This document shows, piece by piece, positions 27,808 to 34,515 of a stretch of DNA of 64,000 nt; position 1 is the stretch's first letter, and each line of letters begins with the position of its first letter. This DNA is from Rhodopseudomonas_A sp036404135. Lineage in GTDB: Bacteria > Pseudomonadota > Alphaproteobacteria > Rhizobiales > Xanthobacteraceae. Both the position numbers and the translations under genes were made by a program. The notes under the pieces were generated by a model. That model saw only the letters and a program-made list of their open reading frames with translations. It made no database searches and was not told the origin of the DNA. The stretch lies in the NCBI RefSeq assembly GCF_036404135.1, contig NZ_DASWPE010000098.1:1-64000 (forward strand), given 5' to 3'.

Positions 27808-28473
27808 CTAGAAAACGAAGCCCTTCGGGCGCTCCAGGCCGGGCAGCACCGGCGCCGAGGTGTCGAACAACGGCCGGCTGCCAAAGTCATCGTCGGACCG
27901 CGTCACGATCTCGGCGTGCGACGGGCGGCCGAGCGCGAACACCCCGACCAGCCGGCCGGCTTCGCGCAGCTGCTGGTACAATTGCAGCGGCACGACTTCG
28001 GTGGCGCCATTGAGGATGATGGCATCATAGGGCGCGGTGGCGGGAAACCCCTCGCCCGACGCGGCCTGATGCACCCGCACATTGGTAACGCCGAGCCGGC
28101 CGAGGATCTGGCTGGCTTCGGCGGCGATGTTGGCTTCGCTCTCGGTGGCGACCACATGGTCCACCAGCCGCGCAGCCAGGGCCGCGAGGTAGCCGGTGGC
28201 GCAACCGACCACCAGCACGCGGTCGGTCGGCTGCAGATTGGCCGACTGCAACAGCCGCGCGGTCACTGCGGGCTTGAGCAAATAGCGTTTGACCGGCCCG
28301 GACTCGCTGACGTCGAGGTCGAGGTCGAGGTAGGCCAGCCTGCTCTGGCTCTCCGGCACGAACGCCTCGCGCGGCACCGCGCGCATCGCGTCGATAATGT
28401 TCCAGTCGGTGACGCTGCTCGGCCGGATCTGACCATCCACCATAAACCGTCGGGCGGTCGAGAAATCGGGCAT
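27808..28473 (-). CDS. Protein-L-isoaspartate O-methyltransferase family protein
   Basis: A 221-residue SAM-dependent methyltransferase of the PCMT family. An N-terminal FMVDGQIRPSSVTDWNIIDAM region and VPREAFVP fit the family. The SAM loop is VLVVGCATGYLAALAARL. The usual substrate-loop motif of true Pcm enzymes is not clearly conserved, so it may be a divergent paralogue and not a repair enzyme. ATG 28473 begins the domain. It lies about 200 bases upstream of tolC on the same strand, an arrangement common in this family of bacteria. Confidence 0.82.
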   Translation of the reverse strand: MPDFSTARRFMVDGQIRPSSVTDWNIIDAMRAVPREAFVPESQSRLAYLDLDLDVSESGPVKRYLLKPAVTARLLQSANLQPTDRVLVVGCATGYLAALAARLVDHVVATESEANIAAEASQILGRLGVTNVRVHQAASGEGFPATAPYDAIILNGATEVVPLQLYQQLREAGRLVGVFALGRPSHAEIVTRSDDDFGSRPLFDTSAPVLPGLERPKGFVF

Positions 28474-28617
28474 TGGGAATCCTTGCATCGAAACGGTCGC
28501 GGAACGCCCGCCATGTTTGATGCAAGCCTTGTCAAAACGCAACAGCGGGTCGACCCGAGGTCGCCCGGCCAACGGTCAGTAGCAGGGCTTAAATCGCATG
28601 CCGCCGACGACGCGCGA

Positions 28618-28864
28618 TCAGCATTCCAAAGTCACCGCAAGGCGGCCGATCAATGACGCCACTTCGTCGAGTCGCTCGGAATCGTGGCGCTGCACCGCGG
28701 CGTCGAGCCGCCGCAGGCACTCATCGCACCGCGGCGTCGAGCCGCCGCAGGCACTCATCGTCGCTGATCGTAACGCCAGCGGCATCGGTGAGCAGCTCGG
28801 CTGGCCGCGGCACCGAATCAGAGCCAGGGCGGCGGCGCATCGAATCAGGCTGCAGATCGGACAT
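28618..28864 (-). pseudogene. Small gene frameshifted by a 34-bp tandem duplication
   Basis: From the ATG at 28864 the frame runs MSDLQPDSMRRRPG through ISDDECLRRLDAAV, then stops at a TGA created by a tandem duplication at 28692-28759. Removing one 34-bp copy restores a continuous frame through DECLRRLDAAVQRHDSERL and VASLIGRLAVTLEC to the stop at 28618-28620, a polar protein of about 70 residues. The restored frame has ordinary host codon use. No family is recognised. The product as it stands would lose its C-terminal third. Confidence 0.6.
28692..28759. repeat. Perfect 34-bp tandem duplication
   Basis: Two adjacent identical 34-bp units, each beginning GCACCGCGGCGTCGAGCCGC, occupy 28692-28725 and 28726-28759. 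The length is not a multiple of three, so the duplication changes the reading frame of the small gene it lies in. Identity of the copies suggests a recent or reversible slippage event. Confidence 0.9.
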
Positions 28865-28977
28865 CAGGCGTCTCCGGCGATGGTGGATCGCGCCGTCAAC
28901 GGCAGCATCGCCGACAAGTTCCTGGAAAATGCCGCCCTTCGACGCTACAATCCCGCCCGGCGTCGCAATTTCCCGCT

Positions 28978-29005
28978 TTGCAAGCCGCAGAGGCCTTGCT
29001 ATAGG
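28978..29005 (+). promoter_or_regulatory. Candidate promoter of tRNA-Asn
   Basis: TTGCAA (28978-28983) and TATAGG (29000-29005) are spaced by 16 bases and lie about 30 bases upstream of the tRNA-Asn gene. The match to the vegetative consensus is moderate. Confidence 0.45.
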
Positions 29006-29035
29006 CTGCCGCACGCGAGCTTCGCTTCGCTCTGT

Positions 29036-29110
29036 TCCCTGGTAGCTCAGTGGTAGAGCAACCGGCTGTTAACCGGTTGGTCGCTGGTTCGAATCCGGCC
29101 CGGGGAGCCA
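29036..29110 (+). tRNA. tRNA-Asn (anticodon GTT)
   Basis: A 75-nt cloverleaf. The acceptor TCCCTGG pairs with CCGGGGA, the D-arm is GCTCAGTGGTAGAGC, and the anticodon loop CTGTTAA gives GTT. The T-arm contains GGTTCGAATC, and CCA is encoded at 29108-29110. All stems close. Confidence 0.97.
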
Positions 29111-29222
29111 ACATTCTCAATCAGTAAGCCGTCAACCACATGGCTCTGAACGCGTCCACGGCGCTGGCCGGCAAATCTGTTGCGTTCGCATCACGTCACG
29201 ATGCGCGATCGGGGACTGAAGG

Positions 29223-29426
29223 ATGACCGAGCGACTGGAGACCCTGAAACGGGCACGTCAGCGGATGATCGAGGATCGCGACACCTTCGCCAAGATTCTC
29301 GCAGCCCCGTTCGATCGCAGCACCGCCGAACGCTCGCGCAACAAATTCGTCGAGACCCAGGTTCTGATCGACGCGATCGACCGCGCGATCGCCGGCGAAT
29401 TGGCCTCCGGCGACGGCCAAGGCTGA
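29223..29426 (+). CDS. Small helical protein of unknown function
   Basis: A 67-residue, highly charged protein predicted to be almost entirely helical (RLETLKRARQRMIEDRDTFA and NKFVETQVLIDAIDRAIAGE). The ATG at 29223 follows GGGACTGAAGG. It lies downstream of tRNA-Asn on the same strand with no partner gene. It is probably a conserved hypothetical of this bacterial family. No function can be assigned. Confidence 0.7.
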   Translation: MTERLETLKRARQRMIEDRDTFAKILAAPFDRSTAERSRNKFVETQVLIDAIDRAIAGELASGDGQG

Positions 29427-29544
29427 CGCGGATTCCGCTGCCCGCCCTGAACGACCTCACATCGGTTTGAACCGCACTGCACCACGCTGCGGAACGCCCT
29501 GCCCTACGAATGGTTGGTGAAGATCAATCACGCAGGAGGATTTC

Positions 29545-29907
29545 ATGACTCGTTTACCGATTCTTGCCGCCGCCGCCGTGCTGACCACGGCCCTGGCCAC
29601 CCCGGTGATGGCGCAGTCGTTCGATCCGGGCTGGAACGGCCCCGATCGCAGCGTCAGCCGGGATTATCGCCATCAGCGCGTCTATCGTCAGGACCGCAAT
29701 TATGACGCCAACGCGTTCTGGCCGGCCGATATGGCCGCCGGCGTGGTCGGCGGCGCAATCGGCACCGCCGGCGCCATCGCCACCGCGCCGTTCGGCGGCC
29801 CGGATTCGTTCGCCTATGACGATTCCTATGCCAAGCGGAACGGCTTTGTCTGCCAGCCGGGAACCTGGTTCCGCGGCGAGGACGGCCGCAAGCATCCCTG
29901 CCAGTAA
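29545..29907 (+). CDS. Small secreted protein with signal peptide
   Basis: A 120-residue protein with a clear signal peptide (LPILAAAAVLTTALATPVMA, cleaved before QSFDPG). A Tyr/Arg/Asp-rich segment (DRSVSRDYRHQRVYRQDRNY), a Gly/Ala-rich hydrophobic stretch (AAGVVGGAIGTAGAIATA), and a two-Cys C-terminus (GFVCQPGTWFRGEDG to HPCQ) follow. The C-terminal pattern recurs in short periplasmic or cell-surface proteins of this family. A strong AGGAGG site precedes the ATG and a terminator follows. It appears to be a single-gene unit. The function is unknown. Confidence 0.85.
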   Translation: MTRLPILAAAAVLTTALATPVMAQSFDPGWNGPDRSVSRDYRHQRVYRQDRNYDANAFWPADMAAGVVGGAIGTAGAIATAPFGGPDSFAYDDSYAKRNGFVCQPGTWFRGEDGRKHPCQ

Positions 29908-29933
29908 CTTCTCTTCGTCAGTTGCAAGTTGGC

Positions 29934-29964
29934 AATGCCGCCCCCGCCGGGGCGGCATTTTTCT
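29934..29964 (+). terminator. Factor-independent terminator of the secreted-protein gene
   Basis: AATGCCGCCCC and GGGGCGGCATT form an 11-bp stem around a CGCC loop, followed by a short T-run. It begins 26 bases after the stop codon. Confidence 0.9.
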
Positions 29965-30082
29965 TGGCCGCCGATGGTGAAGCGGATGTGAGCGGGCCGC
30001 GACGGATGATCGGCGAATTTCCGGCGATCGATAAAATTTGAGCGACCCGCGAAACCGCCGAACAAAGCGTTTCTGAGACATT

Positions 30083-30097
30083 CCCCGGTAATCGGGG
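30083..30097 (+). promoter_or_regulatory. Hairpin overlapping a Shine-Dalgarno sequence
   Basis: CCCCG and CGGGG form a perfect 5-bp stem with a GTAAT loop. The 3' arm overlaps the GGGGAG ribosome-binding site of the 58-codon gene at 30106. In RNA this would hide the site, as in simple thermosensor or attenuator hairpins. Confidence 0.5.
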
Positions 30098-30105
30098 AGT
30101 GTGTG

Positions 30106-30282
30106 ATGAACGAATACGAGTACAACCGGATGCTGGATGATATCGCCTGGGCGCTGGACGACAGCGCGCAGGACAACGTCCAGAGTGCGACCGTGCTGCG
30201 CTTGCCGCTGCGCGCCGCCAATGACAACGACATCGAATGGCCGCTGCTGCCGTTCCCGGAAGGCTGGACCGCCTGCTGCTAG
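30106..30282 (+). CDS. Small acidic protein of unknown function (58 residues)
   Basis: A short open frame from ATG 30106 to TAG 30280-30282 with a GGGGAG site six bases upstream. The product is acidic and begins MNEYEYNRMLDDIAWALDDS, contains RLPLRAANDNDIEW, and ends EGWTACC with a Cys-Cys terminus. Codon use is host-like. It is below the usual gene-calling length and is not recognised as a family member. Confidence 0.55.
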   Translation: MNEYEYNRMLDDIAWALDDSAQDNVQSATVLRLPLRAANDNDIEWPLLPFPEGWTACC

Positions 30283-30431
30283 GACTGCGGTCGACGATTG
30301 CTCGGCTCGACCGCGCGGCGGTCGCGCCAGGCGTCGCTTGATTCGCGGCCGTCATTTCACTACTCGTGCGACGCAGGCTTGGCCCCGGCCATCGGCACCG
30401 GCTGAGGCCCGCTGCAACGTCGAGAGCTGAA

Positions 30432-31547
30432 ATGGCTGAAAACGGCGCGGAGACCTTGCGGACGTTTCAGCCGCTGGACGGCCTGCGCGGCGCGGCTGCG
30501 CTCGCCGTCGCGACGCTGCACGGCAGCCAGATGTTCGGCCAAGGCGTGTATTTCCGGCACGGCTATCTCGCGGTCGATCTGTTTTTTGTACTCAGCGGCG
30601 TGGTGATCGGCCATGCCTATGGCGGCAGGCTGAAAGCCGGCATGAGCGTCGGCGAATTTGCCCGGATCCGGCTGTATCCGTTATACGTCCTCGGCCTCAG
30701 CGTGATGGGCGTCTGGGCTGCCTACGCCATCTCCAACGCCATTCCCTTCACCATGTTTAGGCGGGCGAACTGGGCGTGGACCGACCTGCTCTCGACGGCG
30801 CTGTGGTCGGCGGCGTTTCTGCCCAGCTTCTCAGGCGACTGGCACGCCCGCATTGCCTATCCGCTCAACCCGGTGTCATGGTCTCTGTTCTTCGAACTCT
30901 TGATCAACCTGCTGTATGCGGGGTTTCGCAGATACATCACCCGGATCGTGCTGGTGATTGTCATCGCGCTCTCAGCCGGCTGGCTGATCCATGTCGGGCT
31001 CACATACAACAGCCTCGATCGCGGATTTGAGCTTGATCATTGGGACGGCGCGATTCCGCGGACCTGCTTTTCGTTTTCGGTCGGATTGTTGATCTACGAC
31101 CTCGTCGTCGCCGGCGCGCCACGGGTCGCGGTGCCGCCGGCGCTGCTGATCGCGGTGACGGTGGCGATATTGTATGTCAATCCGCTGTCCGGGGTTTTCG
31201 ACCTGGTCTGCGTGATGCTGATTTTTCCTGCGCTGGTCTATTGCGGCACAAGGCATCTGCGCCCCGGGGCGAGTGCCAGCCTTTACGGCTTCTGCGGGCG
31301 GATCTCCTACGCGGTGTACACGCTGCATTTTCCGCTGGTGGTGATCATCATGATCAATTTTGGCGGAGTTCGAACGCTGCCGGTAGGCGTCGCGCTGGGG
31401 CTTGGGATCGCCGGCCTGGTGCTGCTGTGCTGGATCGTGGATAGGCTCTACGATACGCCGCTGCGCTCGCTGCTGCGCCGCCTCAGCGATCGCCCGGCGC
31501 GTGCGGCGCTGGCCGCCGCGGAGTGCGCCCCCAAGCAAACAGCGTGA
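30432..31547 (+). CDS. Acyltransferase 3 family membrane protein
   Basis: A 371-residue inner-membrane protein with about ten hydrophobic segments. It begins RTFQPLDGLRGAAALAVATLHGS, the usual family opening with a catalytic-type His. FFVLSGVVIGHAYGGR and FARIRLYPLYVLGL (R-x-R pair) follow. Family members O-acylate surface polysaccharides, lipid carriers or peptidoglycan using acyl-CoA. The ATG at 30432 precedes the first domain motif. It lies directly next to tRNA-Cys with no sugar-biosynthesis genes nearby, so the acceptor is unknown. Confidence 0.9.
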   Translation: MAENGAETLRTFQPLDGLRGAAALAVATLHGSQMFGQGVYFRHGYLAVDLFFVLSGVVIGHAYGGRLKAGMSVGEFARIRLYPLYVLGLSVMGVWAAYAISNAIPFTMFRRANWAWTDLLSTALWSAAFLPSFSGDWHARIAYPLNPVSWSLFFELLINLLYAGFRRYITRIVLVIVIALSAGWLIHVGLTYNSLDRGFELDHWDGAIPRTCFSFSVGLLIYDLVVAGAPRVAVPPALLIAVTVAILYVNPLSGVFDLVCVMLIFPALVYCGTRHLRPGASASLYGFCGRISYAVYTLHFPLVVIIMINFGGVRTLPVGVALGLGIAGLVLLCWIVDRLYDTPLRSLLRRLSDRPARAALAAAECAPKQTA

Positions 31548-31587
31548 GGCCGGGCGTCGGCGGATTTCAGGGACGGCAATCGGAAAA

Positions 31588-31661
31588 TGGAGGCCACGTC
31601 GGGACTCGAACCCGAGTAAACGGTTTTGCAGACCGGCGCGTAACCACTCCGCCACGTGGCC
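31588..31661 (-). tRNA. tRNA-Cys (anticodon GCA)
   Basis: On the minus strand the 74-nt gene folds fully: acceptor GGCCACG with CGTGGCC, D-arm region GCGGAGTGGTTACGCGCC, anticodon loop CTGCAAA giving GCA, T-arm with GGTTCGAGTCC, then T and encoded CCA (31588-31590). Its 5' half (31624-31661) lies inside the 42-bp repeat bounding the adjacent element, and an identical copy of that half is at 37977-38014. The 3' half occurs once, outside the element. The gene is intact but its native promoter has been moved about 6.4 kb away. Confidence 0.97.
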
Positions 31662-31665
31662 CCAT
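31624..31665. repeat. Attachment-site repeat, tRNA-proximal copy
   Basis: This 42-bp sequence is identical to 37977-38018. It spans the tRNA-Cys anticodon loop through its 5' end plus four upstream bases. The bases just outside differ (G at 31623, C at 37976), so identity ends at the anticodon loop. Confidence 0.92.
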
Positions 31666-31672
31666 AACCATT

Positions 31673-31701
31673 CCTCTAGGCAAATCCGAGACTTAGGTCA
31701 A
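31673..31701 (-). promoter_or_regulatory. Element-encoded candidate promoter now driving tRNA-Cys
   Basis: On the minus strand TTGACC (31696-31701) and TAGAGG (31673-31678) are separated by exactly 17 bases. The -10 box ends 11 bases before the tRNA 5' nucleotide at 31661. The sequence belongs to the element, not the host flank. The geometry equals that of the orphaned host promoter at 38026-38054. Confidence 0.55.
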
Positions 31702-31731
31702 GTAGTGGTCGCTCCTATTTCGTAAGCAATT

Positions 31732-31800
31732 TGGCACTGTGCCATCTGTTCTTGTTCCGGTCCTGTTCACCACCAGTTCTTGTTCTGGCCATGTTCACCA
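31732..31800. repeat. Palindrome and 25-bp direct repeats beside the integrase (arm-type sites)
   Basis: A palindrome TGGCACTGTGCCA lies at 31732-31744. Two 25-bp imperfect direct repeats starting GTTCTTGTTC and ending TGTTCACCA occupy 31748-31772 and 31776-31800, 28 bases apart. A partial third copy (GGTTCTGTCCGG) follows. They lie between the attachment repeat and the integrase stop codon, as integrase arm-binding sites do. Confidence 0.6.
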
Positions 31801-31821
31801 GCGGTACAGGTTCTGTCCGGA

Positions 31822-32823
31822 TCAAGCGGTGAGCCGACGCCGGTCGAGCTTTTCGACAAACTCGTCTTGGTCGCTCACATCATGATGGACGTATCGTTGC
31901 GTGGTCGAGAGGTTGGCGTGACCGAGGAACTTGGCCAGCCTGAGCACGTCCATTTTGTCCCGCGAGAGGCGCGTCGCTGTGGTGTGCCGGAAGGTGTAGG
32001 GAACCACCGCTCCCCTGCCCTTGTCTGGCAAGCCAGCAGCCTTGCGAGCCTTCACCCAGAACTGGTGCCACATCCGATCGGTCATTCCCTTGGTGCCGAG
32101 GATGGCCCAAGGCTTTTCCCAGCCGGCTTCCTTGAGCGTCTTCAGGATCACGATCACGTCGCTGGACATTCTGACCGAGCGAGGCTCGTCGGTCTTATTA
32201 TACCAGAACGACAAGGTCTTGCTCTCGAAGTCGACGTGGTGCCATTCGAGGTGCTTGCACTCCGAGAAGCCCCGGCTTGCCGTGTCGATGAGGAACATGG
32301 CGAAGGGTCGCCACCGCTCAGGCAGATTGTTGAGCATCACGTTCTCCTGCTCGACCGTCAGGACGAAGGTGCGCTTGGCCTTGGTGTCCCGCTTCACCTT
32401 GAACCTGGGGACGAACGGGATGAAGCCCCGGTCTTCTGCCCGCTTCAACATCTTGGACAGGGCGTTCAGCTTGTTGGCGATGGTGTTGATCGAGTTCCCC
32501 TTGACCCGCAGCTCTCGCTCAATCTCCTCGATCTTGAACTTGTCGATGGAGCGGATGCTGAAGCTCTTGCCGAGGATCAGGGTTAGCTCGTTCACTCGCC
32601 CTAAGACCGAGGGATCACGGCTTTCGCCTTCAGGCCAACACTCGCGGTATAGGAGTGGAAATAGATAGCCCACGCTCATCTTGGGATTGTGCGAGAGCAT
32701 CTTGTCTTCCCAGTCCTTCGCCTTCTTAGCCGTGTTGAACATCACACGGCGACGCTGACCCTTATCGTCCACACCATCAGCAATGTAGCTAGTCGTCTGG
32801 CCGTTCACTCGTTTTCGTACCAA
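31822..32823 (-). CDS. Tyrosine integrase of the phage remnant
   Basis: A site-specific recombinase of 333 residues. The N-terminal part is basic (KRVNGQTTSYIADG), a SAM-like core-binding domain is in the middle, and the catalytic domain shows Arg184 (TASRGFSE), R279 in YTFRHTTATRL, His302 in LGHANLSTTQ and the nucleophile Tyr311 in QRYVHH. The box II His of the H-x-x-R motif is replaced by Tyr276, a known but less common variant. The start is taken as TTG 32823 because a perfect AAGGAGGT lies five bases upstream and no ATG is in reach. It overlaps the small membrane-protein gene by 35 bases. Confidence 0.92.
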   Translation of the reverse strand: MVRKRVNGQTTSYIADGVDDKGQRRRVMFNTAKKAKDWEDKMLSHNPKMSVGYLFPLLYRECWPEGESRDPSVLGRVNELTLILGKSFSIRSIDKFKIEEIERELRVKGNSINTIANKLNALSKMLKRAEDRGFIPFVPRFKVKRDTKAKRTFVLTVEQENVMLNNLPERWRPFAMFLIDTASRGFSECKHLEWHHVDFESKTLSFWYNKTDEPRSVRMSSDVIVILKTLKEAGWEKPWAILGTKGMTDRMWHQFWVKARKAAGLPDKGRGAVVPYTFRHTTATRLSRDKMDVLRLAKFLGHANLSTTQRYVHHDVSDQDEFVEKLDRRRLTA

Positions 32824-32917
32824 TCGAACCTCCTTCGTTGGGCACAAAGTAATCAAGGGCTGAGCCGATCAAGGTCAGCACCCCGATGGTTGCAACGGTG
32901 AGGATGAGTAGTGTCAT
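32789..32917 (-). CDS. 42-residue membrane protein of the phage remnant
   Basis: Starts at ATG 32917 inside an ATGA overlap with the winged-helix gene and ends at TAG 32789-32791, overlapping the integrase start. The N-terminal half (LLILTVATIGVLTLIGSAL) is one membrane helix, followed by a polar tail. AGGTGA precedes the start. The tight overlaps on both sides argue that it is translated. The function is unknown; a small holin-like, superinfection or spacer role is possible. Confidence 0.6.
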   Translation of the reverse strand: MTLLILTVATIGVLTLIGSALDYFVPNEGGSIGTKTSERPDD

Positions 32918-33237
32918 GCCATCACCTGCTGCAATTCCTTGTAGAACTGCTTACCTGCTGGTGTGAGGGTCAGTTCTCTGAAGCGTCGGTCATAATCATT
33001 CTCGACGCGCTCGATGAACTTCATTCCGGCCTCCCGGTCATAGCGCCGATCAGTCCAATAGGAGACGTTGCGAGAGACGGCGGCGTTGCTCACCTTCAAC
33101 TCCATCTCAACGTCCTTTTGTGTGCATTTGCCGCGTGATGCGATGAAGAGGAATGTCTTAATTGTTAGCAGGGATACTTCGCCACTAACTCGCTCAGAGA
33201 TGAACTCAATGGCCCGGGTAAACTGCTGTATCTGCAT
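32914..33237 (-). CDS. Winged-helix DNA-binding regulator of the phage remnant
   Basis: A 107-residue protein with MarR-like layout. A helical N-terminus precedes SLLTIKTFLFIASRGKCTQK, the recognition helix segment LKVSNAAVSRNVSYW, then a wing (FIERVENDYDRRFRELTLT) and a final helix (PAGKQFYKELQQVM). The RBS AGAGG lies upstream of the ATG at 33237. It is coupled by ATGA to the small membrane gene and then the integrase. It probably represses or activates the integrase operon; an inverted repeat upstream (33282-33309) is a candidate operator. It could alternatively be a non-specific phage transcription factor. Confidence 0.8.
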   Translation of the reverse strand: MQIQQFTRAIEFISERVSGEVSLLTIKTFLFIASRGKCTQKDVEMELKVSNAAVSRNVSYWTDRRYDREAGMKFIERVENDYDRRFRELTLTPAGKQFYKELQQVMA

Positions 33238-33281
33238 GAGACGAACCTCTTGCGCCGTGCGAGACGCTTCAACTTGGTGGA

Positions 33282-33341
33282 CATTATCTCGTCTTTCGTA
33301 ACGATAATGGTTTCGTATCAGCTTCGCATGCGTAACGTCAA
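33282..33341 (-). promoter_or_regulatory. Candidate promoter and operator upstream of the winged-helix gene
   Basis: The inverted repeat CATTATC...GATAATG (33282-33288 and 33303-33309, 14-base spacer) lies between a TTGACG box (33336-33341) and the regulator start. A -10 near ATACGA is 17 bases from the -35. A separate TATAAT (33368-33373) is further upstream. The arrangement suits autoregulation. The rest of the gap 33238-33420 shows no gene. Confidence 0.45.
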
Positions 33342-33420
33342 CGCTGGAGGAGGTTTCTCAGTGTGTCTATTATACCTCCTTCCGTGAACACAACGGGAAC
33401 ATCAACAGAGAAGTTCCGCC

Positions 33421-33657
33421 TCAGGAACCCTTGCGCACCCGGTCAGCATCCTCTGAGCAGAGGGTGAACCGGTAGCTCTCGACGACACGACGGGTAGCAT
33501 CGTTGTAGCGAAACAGCTCAAGGACCAGCCCACCGTCTGCGGTATCGCGGACAGAGAGGTTGTCAGCGGTCAGCAGATGCGTCGAGGTCTCCTTGCCTCG
33601 AAACGTCACGCGCTCGACCACGCTGTCGGGATTGTTGCTCACCACGTCAGTCTCCAT
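33421..33657 (-). CDS. 78-residue phage-remnant protein of unknown function
   Basis: An acidic protein from ATG 33657. It has alternating strand-like segments (VVERVTFRGKETSTHLLTAD, GGLVLELFRYNDATRRVVE, SYRFTLCSEDADRV), suggesting a small beta-sheet fold. It overlaps the 29-codon gene upstream by 19 bases. No family is recognised. Codon use matches the other element genes. Confidence 0.6.
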   Translation of the reverse strand: METDVVSNNPDSVVERVTFRGKETSTHLLTADNLSVRDTADGGLVLELFRYNDATRRVVESYRFTLCSEDADRVRKGS

Positions 33658-33728
33658 TCAGCCAGTATAGGAAGAAGCACTGAGCCGGCGATGGTCAGGA
33701 TCACTGTCAGCTTTGCATCGATTGTCAT
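33639..33728 (-). CDS. 29-residue hydrophobic small protein of the phage remnant
   Basis: ATG 33728 to TGA 33639-33641. The GGGGAGG site nine bases upstream lies in the end of the preceding gene. The product has a short hydrophobic helix (LTVILTIAGSVLLPILAEW). It overlaps the 78-codon gene downstream. The strong ribosome-binding site is the main support. Confidence 0.45.
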   Translation of the reverse strand: MTIDAKLTVILTIAGSVLLPILAEWRLTW

Positions 33729-33731
33729 GGC

Positions 33732-33911
33732 TCAATGCCTCCCCTTCAACAGAGCATGGATCATGCGAGCTTCTTTGGTGCTGATCTTGCGGCCAGCACG
33801 GTTCGACGCTTCGATTGCTTGGTTCACAGCAACCGGGTTGTAACGCTGCCAGTCCTGTTCGGTCATAGGCTTGCAGTTAGCCGGGCGGTGTCGCTTGTCA
33901 TACAGTCCCAT
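33732..33911 (-). CDS. 59-residue basic phage-remnant protein
   Basis: From ATG 33911 with AGGAG nine bases upstream, one base after the end of the kinase-fold gene. The product is basic (MGLYDKRHRPANCKPMTEQD and a helical tail KISTKEARMIHALLKGRH). No family is recognised. Spacing places it in the same late transcription unit as the reductase and kinase-like genes. Confidence 0.6.
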   Translation of the reverse strand: MGLYDKRHRPANCKPMTEQDWQRYNPVAVNQAIEASNRAGRKISTKEARMIHALLKGRH

Positions 33912-33912
33912 G

Positions 33913-34515
33913 TCAGTTCGCTCCTGCGTTGATTGCTTCCAGCTCGCGGGATCGCATGCGCGGCGGATTGCTGGTGTTGAAGACTTGGTTAGTGCTCGAC
34001 ACAGGATCAGTGATGCAAACCGTGCCATCAAATCGCACCATGATGTTCTCATCATGCAAGTCGAGGTATTCGAAGTTCTCTTGAACGTCCTGCACGAATG
34101 CCCGTCCGCCCGGGATCATTTCGTCGGTAATCTGCTGATCCCTCAAAGCCCCGTAGGCTCGCAAGCCAAAAGCCAGCGCCGGCCAGTTGTTACCCCATCG
34201 ACTTGTTTTGTCGCTGCGTTCCGCGCACATGGTGCGGGCCATGCGTTCCATCACCGCAATGTAAGTGCCATCGGAGTTGCGCTGATACGAATAGATGCGA
34301 GGTGACAGCTTGCCAGCGTAACCCTTGCGAGTTGCCCACAATGCATAGTCAAGCCAATCGTCGGGCCGAGTGTTGACCTTGATAACTTTGCTGCTGCCGG
34401 GCTTGGCCAGCACGGTGGAGAACATGCCCTGCCCTAGCGTCTCATATCCGGTGAAACTCCATATACATTGATCAGTTCCTGTGCTGCGCTGTCCACCACG
34501 TATTGGTAGTGCCAC
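33913..34515 (-). CDS. Protein-kinase-fold phage protein, 5' end disrupted
   Basis: The readable domain begins YETLGQGMFSTVLAKPG with KVIKV (glycine-rich loop and Lys). A catalytic-loop-like LDLHDENIMVRFDGTVCITDP follows (D-x-H-x-x-N and a TDP in place of DFG), which is the pattern of small phage and bacterial kinase-like proteins. Upstream of the glycine loop the frame is ribonucleotide reductase DNA read out of frame. The only start before the loop is GTG (34515), and the first ATG (34425) falls inside the loop. The original 5' end was therefore lost at a deletion junction around 34440-34455. Phosphotransfer activity is doubtful. Confidence 0.65.
   Translation of the reverse strand: MALPIRGGQRSTGTDQCIWSFTGYETLGQGMFSTVLAKPGSSKVIKVNTRPDDWLDYALWATRKGYAGKLSPRIYSYQRNSDGTYIAVMERMARTMCAERSDKTSRWGNNWPALAFGLRAYGALRDQQITDEMIPGGRAFVQDVQENFEYLDLHDENIMVRFDGTVCITDPVSSTNQVFNTSNPPRMRSRELEAINAGAN

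Noticed and set aside
28692..28759. CRISPR-like repeat
   Set aside because: Two directly adjacent identical units with no spacers form a tandem duplication. No CRISPR array or cas gene was seen anywhere in the window.
33350..33376. T7/SP6-like phage promoter (TAATAGACACACTGAGA on the minus strand)
   Set aside because: Similar in part to phage promoter cores, but it occurs once only in the element. Without repeated copies it cannot be told from chance; it also overlaps an ordinary TATAAT box.
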